DNA of 16,221 nt from an uncultured Lachnospiraceae bacterium (GTDB lineage Bacteria; Bacillota_A; Clostridia; Lachnospirales; Lachnospiraceae), in contig CAMWWF010000020.1 in assembly GCA_947177885.1 (NCBI GenBank), positions 1 through 16,221 on the forward strand, written 5' to 3'. Both the position numbers and the translations under genes were made by a program. The notes under the pieces were generated by a model. That model saw only the letters and a program-made list of their open reading frames with translations, was not told the origin of the DNA and did no database searches. This document shows positions 14,250 through 16,221 of the stretch, piece by piece (position 1 is the first letter of the stretch; each line of letters begins with the position of its first letter).

Positions 14250-14278
14250 ATGATCGGATTTAAGAGAGGAGGATGCAG

Positions 14279-14638
14279 ATGGCTTGGGAATTGGATAATG
14301 ACAGGCCGATCTATGCGCAGCTGGTGGATCGGATCCGGATGCAGATCGTTTCCGGATATTATCAGCCCGGCGGAAAGCTTCCAAGCGTAAGGGAGCTGGC
14401 GGCTGCCGCGGCGGTGAACCCTAATACGATGCAGAAAGCTTTTGTGGAGCTGGAGAGAAGCGGATTGATCATCACCCAGCGGACCAACGGCAGGAATGTC
14501 ACGGAAGACACGGAGCTGATCGGGAATATCAGAAAGGGAATGGCGAAAGAGCATGTGGAGGCTTTCTTTTCCAAAATGCAGGAGCTGGGCTATTCGGAAG
14601 AAGAAATCAGGGAGCTGATTGACAATTACACAAAATAG
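14279..14638 (+). CDS. GntR-family regulator, YtrA subfamily
   Basis: A short winged-helix regulator of 119 aa. ATG 14279 is preferred because AGGAGG (14267-14272) is six bases upstream. The in-frame ATG at 14273 touches that site. The domain begins RPIYAQLVDRIRMQIVSGYY (9-28), with the recognition segment LPSVRELAAAAAVNPNTMQK (34-53) and wing GLIITQRTNGRNV (62-74). Only a short helical tail follows (KEHVEAFFSKMQELGYSEEE) instead of the large ligand domain of most GntR proteins, which defines the YtrA type. It precedes an ABC ATPase and permease, the usual setting, and probably represses its own operon through the dyad at 14063-14080. The inducer is unknown. Cell-wall antibiotics induce some relatives. 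Confidence 0.92.
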   Translation: MAWELDNDRPIYAQLVDRIRMQIVSGYYQPGGKLPSVRELAAAAAVNPNTMQKAFVELERSGLIITQRTNGRNVTEDTELIGNIRKGMAKEHVEAFFSKMQELGYSEEEIRELIDNYTK

Positions 14639-14781
14639 TTATAAGGTAAGTAAGGTGGCACAAGGTGAAAGCAAATTTTCATACGGCGGTTTGTGACTGC
14701 GCGCTGTCTGTCGCACAGCCGTTTATGTGCATATCCCCCGGTGCGGCCGGGCCATGAAAGCGGCGCAGAAATGAGGGTGTT

Positions 14782-15483
14782 ATGAACGAGTTGGTTGAGA
14801 TAACAGGGCTGACGAAGGCCTATGACGCAAAGCATGTTGCGGTGAATAATATTACCCTGACGCTTCCCAAGGGAAAGATCATCGGACTTCTGGGGCCGAA
14901 CGGAAGCGGCAAGACCACACTGATCAAGATGTTGAACGGCCTGCTGACTCCTACGCAGGGAAGCATCATGATCAACGGGCATTATGTGGGCGTGGAGAGC
15001 AAGGCTCATGTGGCCTATCTGCCGGACCGCACTTACCTGTCGGGAAATCAGAAGATCTGCGAGATACTGGACTATTTCGTGGACTTCTATGAGGATTTCT
15101 CCAGAGAGAAGGCGGAGGAAATGCTCAGGAGCCTCAACATTGATCCTGACACGAAGCTCAAGACACTTTCCAAGGGCAACAAGGAGAAGGTGCAGCTGAT
15201 CCTGGTCATGAGCCGTAACGCTGATCTGTATGTACTGGACGAGCCCATTGCGGGAGTGGATCCCGCGGCCAGGGATTATATTCTCAGGACCATCATCAAC
15301 AATTACAATCCGGAGGCTACCGTGATCATCTCCACCCACCTGATCGGAGATATCGAGCAGGTGCTGGATGAGGTTATCTTCATGCGGTACGGTCATCTGG
15401 TCCTCTATACTTCGGTGGATAATATCAGAGAGCAGCACGGCAAGTCCGTGGATGCTTACTTCAGGGAGGTATTCGCATGTTAG
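14782..15483 (+). CDS. ABC transporter ATP-binding protein (YtrB/BcrA-like)
   Basis: A 233-aa nucleotide-binding subunit that should power the adjacent permease. Walker A is GPNGSGKTT (38-46), the ABC signature is the variant LSKGNKEK (129-136), Walker B is LYVLDEP (149-155), the D-loop is AGVD (157-160) and the switch His is STH (184-186). The Q-loop position reads YLPDR (79-83), with no glutamine. Start 14782 follows GAGGGTG. It lies 143 bases after the GntR gene with no terminator between, so it is probably co-transcribed. Its stop overlaps the permease start by 7 bases. The substrate is unknown. Relatives export or sense peptides and cell-envelope-active compounds. Confidence 0.93.
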   Translation: MNELVEITGLTKAYDAKHVAVNNITLTLPKGKIIGLLGPNGSGKTTLIKMLNGLLTPTQGSIMINGHYVGVESKAHVAYLPDRTYLSGNQKICEILDYFVDFYEDFSREKAEEMLRSLNIDPDTKLKTLSKGNKEKVQLILVMSRNADLYVLDEPIAGVDPAARDYILRTIINNYNPEATVIISTHLIGDIEQVLDEVIFMRYGHLVLYTSVDNIREQHGKSVDAYFREVFAC

Positions 15484-16221
15484 GAAAATTGTTTAAGCAT
15501 GAATGGAAATGTACGTGGAAAGTGGGCTGCATGATGCTGCTGGGGCTGGTGCTGGTAAGCTTTTTCGGATGGTTTTCCTTTCAGGCGCCCATGTGGCGGG
15601 CCATAGCGGATTCCAACCATTACAGCGGGCTCAGTATATGGGATTTTTTCAGTTTTGGAACTCTGTTTGTGTATATCATCATGCTGGTAGGCTTAAATTA
15701 CGGGATCATCATTTATATGGGTGTGCGCTTTTATAGGACCATGTATACGGATGAAGGATATCTGACACACACGCTGCCCGTGTCCAAGCATCAGATCCTG
15801 TTGAGCAAGATTCTGAACAGCGGCTTGTGGGTCGTACTGATGATGATAGGGATCGGGTTGTCCGTTGTGGTGCTGATGCTGTCCATGGTGGGGGCATTCA
15901 TGCCTGCGGGTTATACCTGGGCGGATGTATGGAAAGAGCTGGAGCCTGAGATCGGGTATATGAATGAAATGTTCAGAGATATCTTCGGTATGAGTGTTAG
16001 CGGCTATTTCGGGATGATGCTGTTGCTCTCGCTGCTCTCGTCTTTCTGCAGCATAATCATCCTTTTCGGGGCTATCTCTATCGGACAGCTGTTTACAAAG
16101 CACAGGGTGCTGATGGCTATTGTTAGCTACGTGGGTATCCTGGTGGTTGTCAATATCATCTCGTCCACGATCCAGAGTGTATTTTCCATAAGCCAGATGG
16201 CCAGAGTCACCAGCATTAATG
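15477..16221 (+). CDS. ABC transporter permease (3' end outside window)
   Basis: The frame starts at ATG 15477 after a strong GGGAGGT (15464-15470) inside the ATPase gene and overlaps it by 7 bases. It stays open to the window edge, giving 248 residues. The chain begins MLGKLFKHEWKCTWK. It has hydrophobic segments at about 16-33, 57-82, 114-140, 174-200 and 210-230, and the loop FYRTMYTDEGYLTHTLPVSK (85-104), which precedes a helix in many clostridial ABC-2-like permeases. The overlap implies translational coupling and a fixed complex with the ATPase. More helices should follow beyond the window. Confidence 0.88.
   Translation, partial: MLGKLFKHEWKCTWKVGCMMLLGLVLVSFFGWFSFQAPMWRAIADSNHYSGLSIWDFFSFGTLFVYIIMLVGLNYGIIIYMGVRFYRTMYTDEGYLTHTLPVSKHQILLSKILNSGLWVVLMMIGIGLSVVVLMLSMVGAFMPAGYTWADVWKELEPEIGYMNEMFRDIFGMSVSGYFGMMLLLSLLSSFCSIIILFGAISIGQLFTKHRVLMAIVSYVGILVVVNIISSTIQSVFSISQMARVTSIN

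Larger units (their letters stand above)
13724..14278. other. Intergenic region between divergent SpoIID-like and GntR genes
   Basis: These 555 bases hold the palindrome at 13733-13749, then 13775-14030. That middle part contains an 83-codon plus-strand frame without a ribosome site, which I do not accept as a gene. Next comes the GntR promoter at 14033-14061 and a leader of about 200 bases with several inverted repeats. No promoter could be fixed for the minus-strand gene. Confidence 0.6.

Overview
The window looks like chromosomal DNA of a gut-type Clostridia member, most likely Lachnospiraceae. This is inferred from strong GGAGG-type ribosome sites, medium GC, the Firmicutes-type UxuA/UxuB pair, a YtrA-like GntR regulator with an ABC exporter, a CotH/VTC/DUF4956 cluster, a free-standing dehydratase-activase-like protein and a SpoIID-like protein. 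I recognised no rRNA, tRNA, CRISPR array, insertion sequence or phage gene.

Layout. 1-1375 (+) is the 3' part of a fused MFS/spermidine-synthase-like gene. About 1470-2370 (-) is a decayed patch: a small ORF and a metallo-beta-lactamase-fold gene that has lost its 5' end. 2430-5624 (-) is a glucuronate-catabolism block, uxuA then uxuB, separated by a 403-base spacer full of inverted repeats and closed by a strong terminator. Diverging from it at 5928 (+) is an AraC-family regulator, the obvious candidate controller. 6901-10451 (+) is a three-gene cluster: a secreted or anchored CotH-kinase-like protein, a VTC-type polyphosphate-polymerase-fold protein and a DUF4956 membrane protein. A terminator and promoter then separate it from a free-standing 2-hydroxyacyl-CoA-dehydratase-activase-like Fe-S protein (10688-11926). 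A 510-base spacer follows, with a possible structured RNA and a terminator. 12437-13723 (-) encodes a protein with a regulatory-like beta domain, a SpoIID-like domain and a peptidoglycan-binding domain, but no signal peptide. 14279 to the end (+) is a GntR regulator with an ABC ATPase and a permease cut by the window edge, behind a clear promoter with an operator-like dyad and a leader of about 200 bases.

How the genes work together. UxuB reduces D-fructuronate to D-mannonate, and UxuA dehydrates mannonate to 2-keto-3-deoxygluconate. Uronate isomerase and the KDG kinase/aldolase must lie elsewhere. CotH, VTC and DUF4956 co-occur in many Gram-positive genomes, but their joint job is not established. 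The GntR-ABC set resembles self-regulated YtrA-type exporters responding to cell-envelope stress. The least explained parts are the CotH/VTC/DUF4956 cluster, the repeat-rich uxu spacers, and the leader and 3' structures near 12140-12260 and 14060-14270.
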